In this document: one piece after another, positions 56,068-63,998 of the stretch
How the letters are laid out: each line of letters opens with the position of its first letter
Numbering within the stretch: position 1 is the stretch's first letter
Assembly (NCBI RefSeq): GCF_041438805.1
Contig: NZ_CP109190.1
Coordinates: forward strand, 992,001-1,056,000
Length of the DNA stretch: 64,000 bases
DNA from: Streptomyces sp. NBC_01707
GTDB taxonomy: Bacteria > Actinomycetota > Actinomycetes > Streptomycetales > Streptomycetaceae
Reading direction: 5' to 3'
Translations under genes and position numbers: made by a program
The notes under the pieces: generated by a model
Databases searched by the model: none
The model's input: only the letters and a program-made list of their open reading frames with translations
Told to the model about the DNA's origin: nothing

Positions 56068-58014
56068 TCACGGGAATGGGTGCGGCCTGCGGTTCAGCCC
56101 GGTGGGACCGAACTCCTCGTCGCGGGCGTGGACCTCCGCCAGCTCGCCGTCGAGGTAGGCCTTCAGCCGCGGGTGCTGCAGTACGCGCTGCCGCTCCCAG
56201 CCGAAGTCGATCGGCACCAGTCCAGGCGCCAGCACGCTCAGTGTGCGGATACCGGTGCCGTCCTGTTCCGGGCAGGTCTGATCCACCGCGACGACGTCGC
56301 TGCCCACCTCTCGCAGCCGTTCCATCACGAACCGTGCGTCCTCGGCCAGGTCCAGGCTCTCGGGCCGCTGCGCTAGCCACGGGCCGTACAGCTCATCAAC
56401 CGACCGGGGCGGCGCCGCGTCCAGCAGGAAGTCGACCGCCGATGCCATCTCCGGCAGGCCGTACAGCAACGCGTGGTGGGTGAGTTCGTGCACCCGGTTG
56501 TAGTCGGTGACCATCGCGCGCAGGTCGGGTAGTTTCGCCTCAACCCGCTCGTCCATGCCCGGGATGTAGGAGGCGGTCTCCGCGATCGCCGCGCGCACCG
56601 CCTCCACCGGGTCGAGGCTCGCGCCGGCGGCGAAGCACAGCCGGCCCATCCCTCCATCCAGCCGCTCGGCTACCGCCATCACCGCGGGCACCGGGACGTC
56701 CACGCGCATGTCGAACAGGCGCATCCGGTAGCCGAGCCTCGCAACCCGGTCCAGTACGAACTGGACCTCCTCGTCGACGACGGTTGCCTGGTCGATCTCT
56801 GGCAGCTTCGCCGCGCCGTACCAGCACAGCAGGAACGCGTCGCGCTCGATGAGTTCGAGCATGCCGTGCAACAGCGCCTCCTCGACGCTGCTGCCGCTGG
56901 CGCAGCCGTTGGAGCACTCCTGGACGAACTTCCGGTCCGGGCGGCGGTCCAGGTAGAACACGAACTGTTCGGGCACCAGCAGCGGCCGCTGCTCACCGAA
57001 CGAGTAGCCCCAGACCCAGTGGGTCGGGGTGTCCGGATGGTAGGGCTGGTAGTAGTCGTTGTGTCCGACGTAGAACTCGGGGCGGTACGAACCCATCGTC
57101 GCGGGGTCGAGGGCCTGCGGCGCCAGTTCGCGGTAACTGCCGTATGTCTCCGGCTGCTTGGCTCGTGGGAACTGGCCCGCGTACCGCTCCAGGCCTTCCA
57201 GGATGCCGTACCGCTCGCTGCTCGCCGAGCTCTGCGACTGCCCGCTCCACCACATCTCGTGGTAGTCGTACTTGCTGCGCACGCGGAAGTACCCGCTGAC
57301 GGGCAGGGTGGCGCTGCACTGGTAGACGCGGCGGGCCGCGCTCGCCAGCGCTCCGCACACTTCGTTGACCAGGCCGGTGGTCGGCAGGGTCAGGTCCGCC
57401 GCCGACGCACCCCGGTAGGTGGTGGGCCCCGGCTTCGGTTGCGGGCCGAGCGGCAATGTCGCGCTCTCGGCGGTGTCGTGCACCGGGGTGGCGCAGCTCT
57501 CGCACTCGGAGTCAGGGATCAGGTCGTGACGGTCGACGGTCAGATCACCGGTCCGCAGCTCCACGATCCGTCCGATCCGCCGGTCGCCGGGGGCGACTTC
57601 GCCGTCGGTCGTCTCCGCGTGCACGATCTGCGCGATCTGCTCCAGGGCGAAGGCGGTGAGCGATTCGTCACCCGCCACCCAGGCGTCCGCGTCGTCCTCG
57701 ATCGGCCCGCGCTCCTCGACCGGGCGCAGCGCCAGCCAACGGCGGTCCAGGCAACGGCCGCACGGCCGGCTCATGCCGTCGGCCCGGTGCAGCGGCCCCA
57801 TCAGCACCGTGCCACCGTACAGACGCACCGGGTAGACGAGTCCGTCTGCCGGCCGCCCCCTGCTGGGCGCCGACCGCTCCGGCAGGCCGAGCACCCCGAC
57901 GTCGATCGTGACACCTGCGCCGGCGCACCCGGCCAGATAGTCGCGGACGACGTCGGTCACCCGGGGGTCGTCCAGGACCGTCGCGGTGGTCACCGCGTTC
58001 GACACCACATTCAT
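56068..58014 (-). CDS. YcaO cyclodehydratase with N-terminal zinc-type domain
   Basis: This encodes 648 residues. YcaO proteins use ATP to cyclise Cys, Ser and Thr onto the preceding carbonyl. Nucleotide-binding glutamates lie in ERYGILEGLERYAG (267-280) and MLELIERDAFLLCW (385-398). The C-terminus ends in PHPFP, the proline-rich tail that reaches the active site in azoline-forming YcaOs. The N-terminal 200 residues carry CxxC pairs (85/88 and 171/174) of the type found when the ThiF-like and YcaO parts are split. It works with the leader-binding partner at 58422. It lies 138 bp after the precursor gene. Confidence 0.93.
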   Translation of the reverse strand: MNVVSNAVTTATVLDDPRVTDVVRDYLAGCAGAGVTIDVGVLGLPERSAPSRGRPADGLVYPVRLYGGTVLMGPLHRADGMSRPCGRCLDRRWLALRPVEERGPIEDDADAWVAGDESLTAFALEQIAQIVHAETTDGEVAPGDRRIGRIVELRTGDLTVDRHDLIPDSECESCATPVHDTAESATLPLGPQPKPGPTTYRGASAADLTLPTTGLVNEVCGALASAARRVYQCSATLPVSGYFRVRSKYDYHEMWWSGQSQSSASSERYGILEGLERYAGQFPRAKQPETYGSYRELAPQALDPATMGSYRPEFYVGHNDYYQPYHPDTPTHWVWGYSFGEQRPLLVPEQFVFYLDRRPDRKFVQECSNGCASGSSVEEALLHGMLELIERDAFLLCWYGAAKLPEIDQATVVDEEVQFVLDRVARLGYRMRLFDMRVDVPVPAVMAVAERLDGGMGRLCFAAGASLDPVEAVRAAIAETASYIPGMDERVEAKLPDLRAMVTDYNRVHELTHHALLYGLPEMASAVDFLLDAAPPRSVDELYGPWLAQRPESLDLAEDARFVMERLREVGSDVVAVDQTCPEQDGTGIRTLSVLAPGLVPIDFGWERQRVLQHPRLKAYLDGELAEVHARDEEFGPTGLNRRPHPFP

Positions 58015-58104
58015 CCGTCCACCCAGTCACTCCGAAGATGGGGGTGCAGCTGCCTGCCTCGGCGAAGGGACCGTCGCGTAGGGCAGCTGCACGTATCAGC
58101 CGAA

Positions 58105-58140
58105 CGACCGGGCCGGCGGCAGGTGCTCACCGGCCCGGTC
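58105..58140 (-). terminator. Hairpin between precursor and YcaO genes
   Basis: An 11-bp perfect stem (GACCGGGCCGG at 58105-58115 with 58130-58140) closes a 14-nt loop 12 nt past the precursor stop. It may act as a partial terminator or mRNA stabiliser, so that precursor message exceeds enzyme message, as is common in RiPP operons. Confidence 0.6.
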
Positions 58141-58151
58141 AGCTGCCTGTG

Positions 58152-58325
58152 TCAGCTGGTGCTGCTGCTGCAGGAGCAGCAGCTGCTGGTGGAACACGAG
58201 CAACAGCTGGAGCACGAGCAGGACGAGCTTGACCACGCCAGCTCGACGGACTCGTCGGTCATCTCTTCGATCTCGAACGTCGCGCTCTCCAGAGCGCTCA
58301 GTTCCTCCCTGAGCTCAACGGACAT
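58152..58325 (-). CDS. RiPP precursor peptide with a pure Ser/Cys/Thr core (57 aa)
   Basis: This encodes 57 residues, too short for routine gene finding. Residues 1-30 form an acidic leader (MSVELREELSALESATFEIE, then EMTDESVELA), typical of thiopeptide and LAP leaders. Residue 31 is Trp. Residues 32-57 are only Ser (16), Cys (8: 36, 38, 41, 42, 44, 49, 50, 52) and Thr (2: 46, 56). The segment SSCCSCS occurs twice, at 39-45 and 47-53. The ATG follows GGAGGACCGCC, an excellent site. It lies between the leader-binding partner and YcaO genes. Cys should become thiazoles, and Ser/Thr should become oxazoles or dehydro residues. The cleavage site is inferred. Confidence 0.92.
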   Translation of the reverse strand: MSVELREELSALESATFEIEEMTDESVELAWSSSSCSCSSCCSCSTSSCCSCSSSTS

Positions 58326-58421
58326 GGCGGTCCTCCATTCGTGATGGTCGGACGTGCACCCGGAACCGGTGTTCCGAGAACCATGGCGCGCCTCGAGGGC
58401 GCGGACCGGCTCGCTGTCGCG

Positions 58422-60575
58422 CTACTTCGCGGCGAGCAGGATCGTTCCAGTGACCATCGCGCGGATCGCGCTCAGGTCGATCGGCGTCGTGTCGACGAAG
58501 AGGGCGCGCGTGCCGTCGGCGTCCAGCCGGCCGAGCGCTACGGAGATCGGGACCCCGGGCTGGGCGAAGGACCACTCGGCCTTTGCGTCGCCCTCGGTGA
58601 GGGTCCTGGGGTCGAAGTCGGCCACCAGCGGGTCGCCGGGGTCCATGGGCGCACCCTCGTAGTGCCGGCCGACGGCCAGTCCGACGGCGTCCCGCACCGC
58701 CTCGCGTACCGCGGCGCACACCGAAAGCGCCGAGCCCGTCGCCCAGTCGACCGCCCCGCCGTCGGCGCCCTCGACCACCGCGAGCACCGCGAAGGCGGGC
58801 GCGGCGCCGGGCAGTGCGTAGACCCGGGCGGTGTGGCCTATGTGCCGCAGGGCTCCGAGCGCGAACGCCGTCTCTTCATCGTCGGCCAGCCACTCCTCGG
58901 TGAGTGGCAGGGCCGGGTCCTCGCCGCGGATCGCGCGGACGAGTCCACGCTGTGCCAGCGCCGAGCACAGCCCGCGTTCCTGTACGTCCGCCGTGGTCCA
59001 GCCGGCCGCCGCGCCCGCGGGGCTCGGCTCGAACAGCAGCCGGGAGTTGGCCGGGGAGAGTGGGTGGACGGCCGCGGCCGGCACCTGCCAGCGGCTTGAG
59101 TCGTGCAGTGACACCGCGGACAGCCGTGCCCGCGTCGCTGGCTCCTCCTCGGGTGCGAGCAGGCCGCTGAACAGGGCGAGCCGCTCGGCGGGAACCAGTT
59201 CCCCGCCCAGGGAAGCCGCCTCGTCCCGCAGCCCGACGGGCCCGAGCCGGCCCACGTAGCAGACGACCGCCATCTGCACCGAGCGTGTGCGGGCGACCAG
59301 GACCGTGTCGGTGTCGAACGCGGCGATTTCACGCGCCCCGTCGGTCAGCAAGCCGGCCGGCCCGAGCCGCACCCGGCCGGTCTTGAGTGGTATCTGTCGG
59401 ATCGAGTCGTCCGTCCAGCCGGACATCACGCCGAATCGCGGGGAGACCAGAACAGCCGCGCGCCCGTAGGCGTCACTGTCGTCCGCTGGCGGGCGTACGG
59501 CGTTGTCGGGCTCCACCCGCTGGTGCCGCATCGGGCATCCGGGGTGCGGCAGCACCCGTTCGCGACCGGCCTCCAGCGTGGTCAGATCCTGGATCACGGC
59601 ATGCCGCTGGTCGTCCGGCTGCAATTGGCCGGTGCGCAGCCTGAAGACCTCGAACGCGACGGCGTTGCCCGTCATGGACTGCGCCACCAGGCTGCCGGCC
59701 GAGGCACCGCCGCCGGCCGGGCCGACCGCCAGTGAGCGCCAGAAGTCGGCCACCAACCGAGGATCGGAGTTGGCGGACAGTCGAAGTTGCGCGCACACCC
59801 AGCACGGCTGCTCTGCGGGCCCGGAGATCGGCCCCACCACCATGCGGTCCGGGTCGGCCACCACCGGGACCAAGTGCGGGCCGTGCGGAACGCCGTGCAG
59901 CCGTTCGGTCAGTTCGAGCAGCGCGCCGCTGCGCGATTCGTCCGCAACTGCCACCACGACGTCGAACGGCGTCAGATCCTCCGGGGGCGATGGCATCACG
60001 ATGACGTGTGCCGGTGCACCCGCGTCGACAAGCCGGGCCGTCTCGGTGTCGAATTCCGATCCCCACGCGGCGTCGTCCAGCGCGACTTCGGCCAGTCCAT
60101 TGCGCAGCAGGCCGCGCACCGCTGCCGCCGCTACGCCCCCGGGCGGGCCGCTGACCAGGACCCGGGAGGAGCGGAACCGTGCAAAGAGTTCCTGCGGCGT
60201 CTGCTGGTCCGCGTGCATGAAATGTTCCACGAAATTGATCTGTGGTGCGAACAGATCCGAAACGGCGGCCGGCAGCAGCTGCACGTCAGGGCGCGACATG
60301 GCGCGGGCGAATCCCCGGTCGAGCAGGGTGCGCATCAGTCCGACCGCGGTTTTGCGTCGGGTGTCGTCCAGCCCTTCACATAATTCCGCGATGCTGAATT
60401 CGCCAGTCATTCGTGGGCCGAGGGCGGACATCCACTCATATGCGCCGGAGCCTTTGAGGACACAGGAAGTCTCTGAACTTCTCAGATAGATTCCGGTATC
60501 GACGCGAAGGAATACCACGTCATTACGCAACCGGGGTCTTATCTCCATCAGAGGTGCACGGTTGATCGTTTGCAT
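58422..60575 (-). CDS. TbtF/ocin-ThiF-like leader-binding cyclodehydratase partner
   Basis: This encodes 717 residues. The N-terminus (about 10-95; LRNDVVFLRVDTGIYLRSSE, LCEGLDDTRRKTAVGLMRTL) has the winged-helix layout of a RiPP recognition element. A ThiF-like Rossmann segment follows (RVLVSGPPGGVAAAAVRGLL, 138-157) and a CWVC pair at 258-261. The C-terminal half resembles the TOMM leader-binding partner proteins of thiopeptide clusters. It presents the precursor to YcaO. It is the first gene of the operon; AAGGGACGAT precedes the ATG. The precursor starts 97 bp downstream. Confidence 0.85.
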   Translation of the reverse strand: MQTINRAPLMEIRPRLRNDVVFLRVDTGIYLRSSETSCVLKGSGAYEWMSALGPRMTGEFSIAELCEGLDDTRRKTAVGLMRTLLDRGFARAMSRPDVQLLPAAVSDLFAPQINFVEHFMHADQQTPQELFARFRSSRVLVSGPPGGVAAAAVRGLLRNGLAEVALDDAAWGSEFDTETARLVDAGAPAHVIVMPSPPEDLTPFDVVVAVADESRSGALLELTERLHGVPHGPHLVPVVADPDRMVVGPISGPAEQPCWVCAQLRLSANSDPRLVADFWRSLAVGPAGGGASAGSLVAQSMTGNAVAFEVFRLRTGQLQPDDQRHAVIQDLTTLEAGRERVLPHPGCPMRHQRVEPDNAVRPPADDSDAYGRAAVLVSPRFGVMSGWTDDSIRQIPLKTGRVRLGPAGLLTDGAREIAAFDTDTVLVARTRSVQMAVVCYVGRLGPVGLRDEAASLGGELVPAERLALFSGLLAPEEEPATRARLSAVSLHDSSRWQVPAAAVHPLSPANSRLLFEPSPAGAAAGWTTADVQERGLCSALAQRGLVRAIRGEDPALPLTEEWLADDEETAFALGALRHIGHTARVYALPGAAPAFAVLAVVEGADGGAVDWATGSALSVCAAVREAVRDAVGLAVGRHYEGAPMDPGDPLVADFDPRTLTEGDAKAEWSFAQPGVPISVALGRLDADGTRALFVDTTPIDLSAIRAMVTGTILLAAK

Positions 60576-60642
60576 ATCGTCCCTTCGCAGGATCGTACGC
60601 CTCTCAACGGTGGGGCATCGCTACCCGCGTCCACCGGGGAGG

Positions 60643-60672
60643 ATTGTGTCGCTCATGCCATGGCCGCGTCAA
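60643..60672 (-). promoter_or_regulatory. Candidate promoter for the RiPP operon
   Basis: On the minus strand TTGACG (60672-60667) and CACAAT (60648-60643) are separated by 18 bp, about 70 nt upstream of the first operon gene. The -10 box matches 4 of 6 consensus bases, so this is only a candidate. No regulator gene is part of the cluster. Confidence 0.3.
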
Positions 60673-61299
60673 CCCCGTACCGACTTCAACCAGTGGTATC
60701 CACTTGGACTCATTTGGCGAACGGCGGCGACCCAGGGCCCATATATGATCACGGCCTCGGGGCGCCATCAGGCTCGGTCGGCGGCACATTCATGGGCTCG
60801 TCCATCCGTACTCCGGTCTGGATTTGCTGAACGACACTTAGCGCCCACCCAGAATCCGCCGACGCCCCATGATCGGCGAAACGCAATCGGCCTTCAGTGG
60901 AATCGCGGTGTAACCGACGGTAGCCACTCGTGTTGACGCGTTCCTTTGCCTGGCAAGGAGATCCCGATCGCAAACAAGTCACCGGTGCACGGGTGACAGG
61001 GCATTCGGCAGCACGCGCCCGGTGACCCCCAACTGATTCCTGAACCGGTGGCGAAAAGCGCGCCGCCAAAAGGAACATGGAGCACCGCACGTAAGGGGTG
61101 CCAAGTGACGCCCTCACGAGGCCGCCGCCTCGCCGCTCGCGCAGCCATCGACACGATCGACCACGCCCTCAGCGGAGCCAAGAAGACCGGACCCGTACCA
61201 ACCGGCCTGTATGGCTGAGACCACCACGTGAGCATTGCGCACGCCGCGTGGTTCGCAGCTGATCCGGTCGGGCCCGGTACGAGGCCGTCCACGACGGCA
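60673..61299. other. No recognisable gene upstream of the RiPP operon
   Basis: No frame has both a ribosome site and protein-like composition. No pathway regulator or second precursor is visible. The right part merges into the helicase remnant. Confidence 0.4.
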
Positions 61300-61700
61300 G
61301 GGAACACACCGCCGACACCGAGAACCTTGCCGCAGCCCGCGCCTACTACACAGGTCGACTCACTGGCCGCACCGCGCCACGTGGTCGCCCTCGACAAGCC
61401 CGTCGGCGAATGGCTCAGCAACCTCCGCAGGCCCGGCGGACTCGGCAAAGGTCCCGAACGGGCGCAGCAGCGGACCGAGCAGCTGGCCGCGATCGCCCCG
61501 GACTGGAATCCCTGGACAGTTGGGGTGGACCGTCGACTGGCAACGCCGCTGGGGCGAACTCACCGCCCTCCTCGCAGCCCCCGACAGCACCTCCGTGCGC
61601 CTAAGCGTCGTTCTGAGTAACCAGAAAAAGTCGGCGCGACCGCCTCACCGACCAGCAACGCGCCCAGCTCACTGCACTCGGACTGGAATGGGCACAGTGA
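61300..61700 (+). pseudogene. Helicase-associated-domain protein, C-terminal remnant
   Basis: Pieces of a helicase-associated repeat are spread over frames. APRHVVALDKPVGEWLSNLR and RPGGLGKGPERAQQRTEQLA are followed by IAPDWNPW, then a shifted WQRRWGELTALLAAPDS. The family-type ending LTDQQRAQLTALGLEWAQ runs to a stop near 61700. Such domains occur in large helicase-like proteins near Streptomyces telomeres and on plasmids. The helicase core is not present. Two or more indels make it non-functional. Confidence 0.55.
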
Positions 61701-61784
61701 CGATCGCTGCAGAGCGGCGAAGCCGGACACGCCATACCAACCGGCACCCAACCGACCCGGTCAAGGGCCACGAAGGCATCACGG

Positions 61785-62438
61785 TCACCGGGGGTCAGGG
61801 TGCTGGGTGCCTTGCCCGATGAGTGTGTCGAGCTGGGCGGCGAGGCGGGGATGGGAGCCGGTCAGGTAGGGGCGGGTCGCGGTCAGTGGGCGGACGAGGG
61901 CTGCAGGGTCGTCCTGGGCGAGGGCCGCGTCGAGCTCGCCGAGGGGGGTGCGGGCGGCCGCGGGGAGATCGGTGAGGGCGGCGATCTGTCCGGCGATGCG
62001 ACGCAGGCCGGCGGCGTTGTCGCGGGCCCAGGCGGTGTGAGTGCGGTCGGCGGCGCGACTTTCACGGGTGGCCTGGACGCGCTGTTCTCCGGTGGTTCCT
62101 GCGGGGCCGGGGCGGTTGCGCAGGTAGCGGCGTTCAGCGGCCTGGCGGCTGGCGACGCCGAGAGGGACCGCAAGATCGGCCCAGCTGGCGCCCGCGTGGC
62201 GGGCGGTTTCGATCAGACCGGTTTCCCATCCGGCGAGCTGCTCGCGCACCTGCCGCAGCAACAGAAGGGACGCCAGGGCCTGCTGCGGGCCGTCACCCGC
62301 CCCGGCGGGGTCGGTGGCCCGCTCATGGGCTTCATGCACAGCGTGGTCGATGGCTTCCAGGGCCGCCGCCGCGGCCAGGAACGAGGCAGGGCTCTGGGCA
62401 TCCGTGCGGGAGGGGGGCGGCTGACCGGCTGCTGTCAC
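61785..62438 (-). CDS. rheA: HSP18 transcriptional repressor, RheA-like
   Basis: This encodes 217 residues. The DNA-binding part (about 80-105) reads TARHAGASWADLAVPLGVAS followed by RQAAERRYLRNR. Flanking segments are helical and Ala-rich. The family is annotated as HSP18 transcriptional regulator in Streptomyces; RheA of S. albus is a heat-labile repressor of hsp18. The gene is divergent from an HSP20 gene, and two TGTCATC-N5-GAtGACA sites lie between. The operator sites make the assignment much stronger than the protein alone. Confidence 0.8.
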   Translation of the reverse strand: MTAAGQPPPSRTDAQSPASFLAAAAALEAIDHAVHEAHERATDPAGAGDGPQQALASLLLLRQVREQLAGWETGLIETARHAGASWADLAVPLGVASRQAAERRYLRNRPGPAGTTGEQRVQATRESRAADRTHTAWARDNAAGLRRIAGQIAALTDLPAAARTPLGELDAALAQDDPAALVRPLTATRPYLTGSHPRLAAQLDTLIGQGTQHPDPR

Positions 62439-62454
62439 GGGAACTCCTTCCAGC

Positions 62455-62473
62455 TGTCATCCTTTCGACGACA
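62455..62473. promoter_or_regulatory. Second RheA-type operator (one mismatch)
   Basis: TGTCATC-CTTTC-GACGACA differs from the palindromic site by one base. It lies 17 nt before the repressor start codon and could give autoregulation. Confidence 0.65.
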
Positions 62474-62480
62474 GGTTGTT

Positions 62481-62499
62481 TGTCATCCATTGGATGACA
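62481..62499. promoter_or_regulatory. RheA-type operator
   Basis: TGTCATC-CATTG-GATGACA is a perfect 7+7 inverted repeat with a 5-nt spacer. It matches the known S. albus RheA-protected sequence pattern TGTCATC-N5-GATGACA. It lies 66 nt upstream of the HSP20 start. Confidence 0.85.
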
Positions 62500-62564
62500 T
62501 GCTACAACGGTTTCAGTGAAGCGCATTGGCAGGTACTGCCCGAACCTTCAGGAGGTGTTTCGCG

Positions 62565-62996
62565 ATGTTGATGCGCACCGACCCCTTCCGCGAACTCGAC
62601 CGGCTGACCCAGCAACTGATGGGCCCCGGCACCTGGTCGCGGCCGTCCACGATGGCGATGGACGCCTACCGCGAGGGTGACGAGTACGTGGTGGCCTTCG
62701 ACCTTCCCGGCGTCAACGCGGAGGCGATCGACATCGACGTCGAACGGAACATGCTGACCGTCAAGGCCGAGCGACGGCCCGTGGCGAAGTCCGACGACGT
62801 GCAGATGGAACTGTCGGAGCGGCCGCTGGGCGTGTTCTCCCGCCAGATCGTGCTGGCCGACACCCTGGACACCGAGCGCATCAAGGCCGACTACGACGCC
62901 GGGGTCCTCACCCTGCGCATCCCGATCGCCGAGCGCGCCAAGCCCCGCAAGATCTCCGTCGGCGGGAAGTCCTCCCGCAAGGAGATCTCCGGCTGA
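62565..62996 (+). CDS. hsp18: HSP18/HSP20-family small heat-shock protein
   Basis: This encodes 143 residues. The α-crystallin domain starts at [20 protein letters not shown] and ends with [20 protein letters not shown], followed by the short C-terminal tail KEISG. The hydrophobic N-terminus starts [18 protein letters not shown]. It is an ATP-independent chaperone that holds unfolded proteins. A strong GGAGG lies 9-10 nt upstream of the ATG. It should be repressed by the divergent RheA-like protein and induced by heat. A 12-bp-stem terminator follows. Confidence 0.93.
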   Translation: MLMRTDPFRELDRLTQQLMGPGTWSRPSTMAMDAYREGDEYVVAFDLPGVNAEAIDIDVERNMLTVKAERRPVAKSDDVQMELSERPLGVFSRQIVLADTLDTERIKADYDAGVLTLRIPIAERAKPRKISVGGKSSRKEISG

Positions 62997-63016
62997 ACCC
63001 GGCGACCCGTGCCGCG

Positions 63017-63056
63017 GCGCAGGACGGGCGCCTGATCTCCCCCCCCCGTCCTGCGC
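63017..63056 (+). terminator. Terminator after the HSP20 gene
   Basis: A 12-bp perfect stem (GCGCAGGACGGG at 63017-63028 with 63045-63056) closes a 16-nt C-rich loop. It lies 20 nt after the HSP20 stop. Confidence 0.65.
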
Positions 63057-63079
63057 CCCCCATCAGGCCAAGAGAGGCG

Positions 63080-63484
63080 GTGGCTGACATGACCCTGCGA
63101 TGGGAAGCCTTCCTCGACCACGTGAAGGAACGCGGCGAGTACGGGAGCAGGCACGAAGCAGAACGCGCGGCCCGCGTGGTGCTCGCCCTGCTCGGCGCAC
63201 ACCTGCTCGGCGAGGTGCGTGCCCAACTGGCGGCACACCTGCCCGAAGGCTTCGCCCTGATCCTGCTCAACCCGCTGCAGAGCGCCGAACCCCTCCCACC
63301 CGAACGGTTCCTCCGGGCGACGGCGGCCTGGATCGACGGGGCCACCGAACAGACCGCGGCCTGGGACGTCAGCGCCGTCCTCAGCACGGTCGCCGACGCG
63401 GTCGACGACGACCTGCTCAAGCAGATCCTGCTCCAACTCCCCGCAGGCTACGACCTCCTCTTCGGCCGCCCCCAGCCCACCTGA
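63080..63484 (+). CDS. DUF2267-domain protein, first copy
   Basis: This encodes 134 residues (131 if the ATG at 63089 is used). The DUF2267 fold is an all-helical bundle (FLDHVKERGEYGSRHEAERA, LGAHLLGEVRAQLAAHLPEG, DDDLLKQILLQLPAGYDLLF). The domain is widespread in actinobacteria next to stress genes; its function is unknown. An AGAGAGGCG motif lies upstream. The next gene is a paralogue 76 bp downstream, so the two are likely co-expressed, perhaps with the HSP20 gene. Confidence 0.85.
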   Translation: MADMTLRWEAFLDHVKERGEYGSRHEAERAARVVLALLGAHLLGEVRAQLAAHLPEGFALILLNPLQSAEPLPPERFLRATAAWIDGATEQTAAWDVSAVLSTVADAVDDDLLKQILLQLPAGYDLLFGRPQPT

Positions 63485-63560
63485 CCCCCACCGACCTGGG
63501 TGCCCGGGCCCGCCGGCCACCCACACCACGACCTCGACGACGAGAAAGGCGACTACCGCA

Positions 63561-63998
63561 GTGATGTCCGACCAGCGTGAACCGGTCCTGCACCTCCCGG
63601 CGATGACGTTCGAGGAGATGCTGGAGAAAGTCCGCTACGAAGGGGCCTACCCCACCCGAGAACGGGCCGCGGAAGCCGTCCACCTGGTCCTTTCAGGACT
63701 CGGACGCCAGCTGACCGGCGACGAACGCGTCGAACTGGCAGCCCGCCTGCCCTTCGAGGCCGCCTCCACCCTCACCGAACAGATCCCCGCAATCGAGCCC
63801 CTCACCGGTCGGGCCTTCGTCAAAGACCTCGCCTCCCGCACCGGCGCCACCCAGGCCACCACCCGCTGGGACACCGGCGCCGTCCTGGCCGCCGTCACCA
63901 CCCTCGCCGGCCCCGACCTCCTCACCCGCATCCTCGACCAGCTCCCCACCGGCTACGCTCTGCTGTTCGGCCGCGCCGAACTCACCCAAGCTGCCTAA
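63561..63998 (+). CDS. DUF2267-domain protein, second copy
   Basis: This encodes 145 residues, complete just inside the window. It shares the layout of the first copy: MTFEEMLEKVRYEGAYPTRE, RQLTGDERVELAARLPFEA and the ending GPDLLTRILDQLPTGYALLF. The N-terminus is 12 residues longer. Divergence is large enough to exclude a recent duplication. The two may pair as different subunits. The function is unknown. Confidence 0.85.
   Translation: MMSDQREPVLHLPAMTFEEMLEKVRYEGAYPTRERAAEAVHLVLSGLGRQLTGDERVELAARLPFEAASTLTEQIPAIEPLTGRAFVKDLASRTGATQATTRWDTGAVLAAVTTLAGPDLLTRILDQLPTGYALLFGRAELTQAA

Noticed and set aside
58160..58200. GCT/GCA-type triplet repeat as a simple microsatellite
   Set aside because: The triplets fall in frame as Ser, Cys and Thr codons of the precursor, codon choice is mixed, and the gene has a strong ribosome site. 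It is coding, not a simple repeat.
56866..58344. 492-codon plus-strand frame opposite the YcaO and precursor genes
   Set aside because: It is the antisense shadow of real genes. High GC in third positions keeps the opposite strand open, and no ribosome site or family pattern is present.
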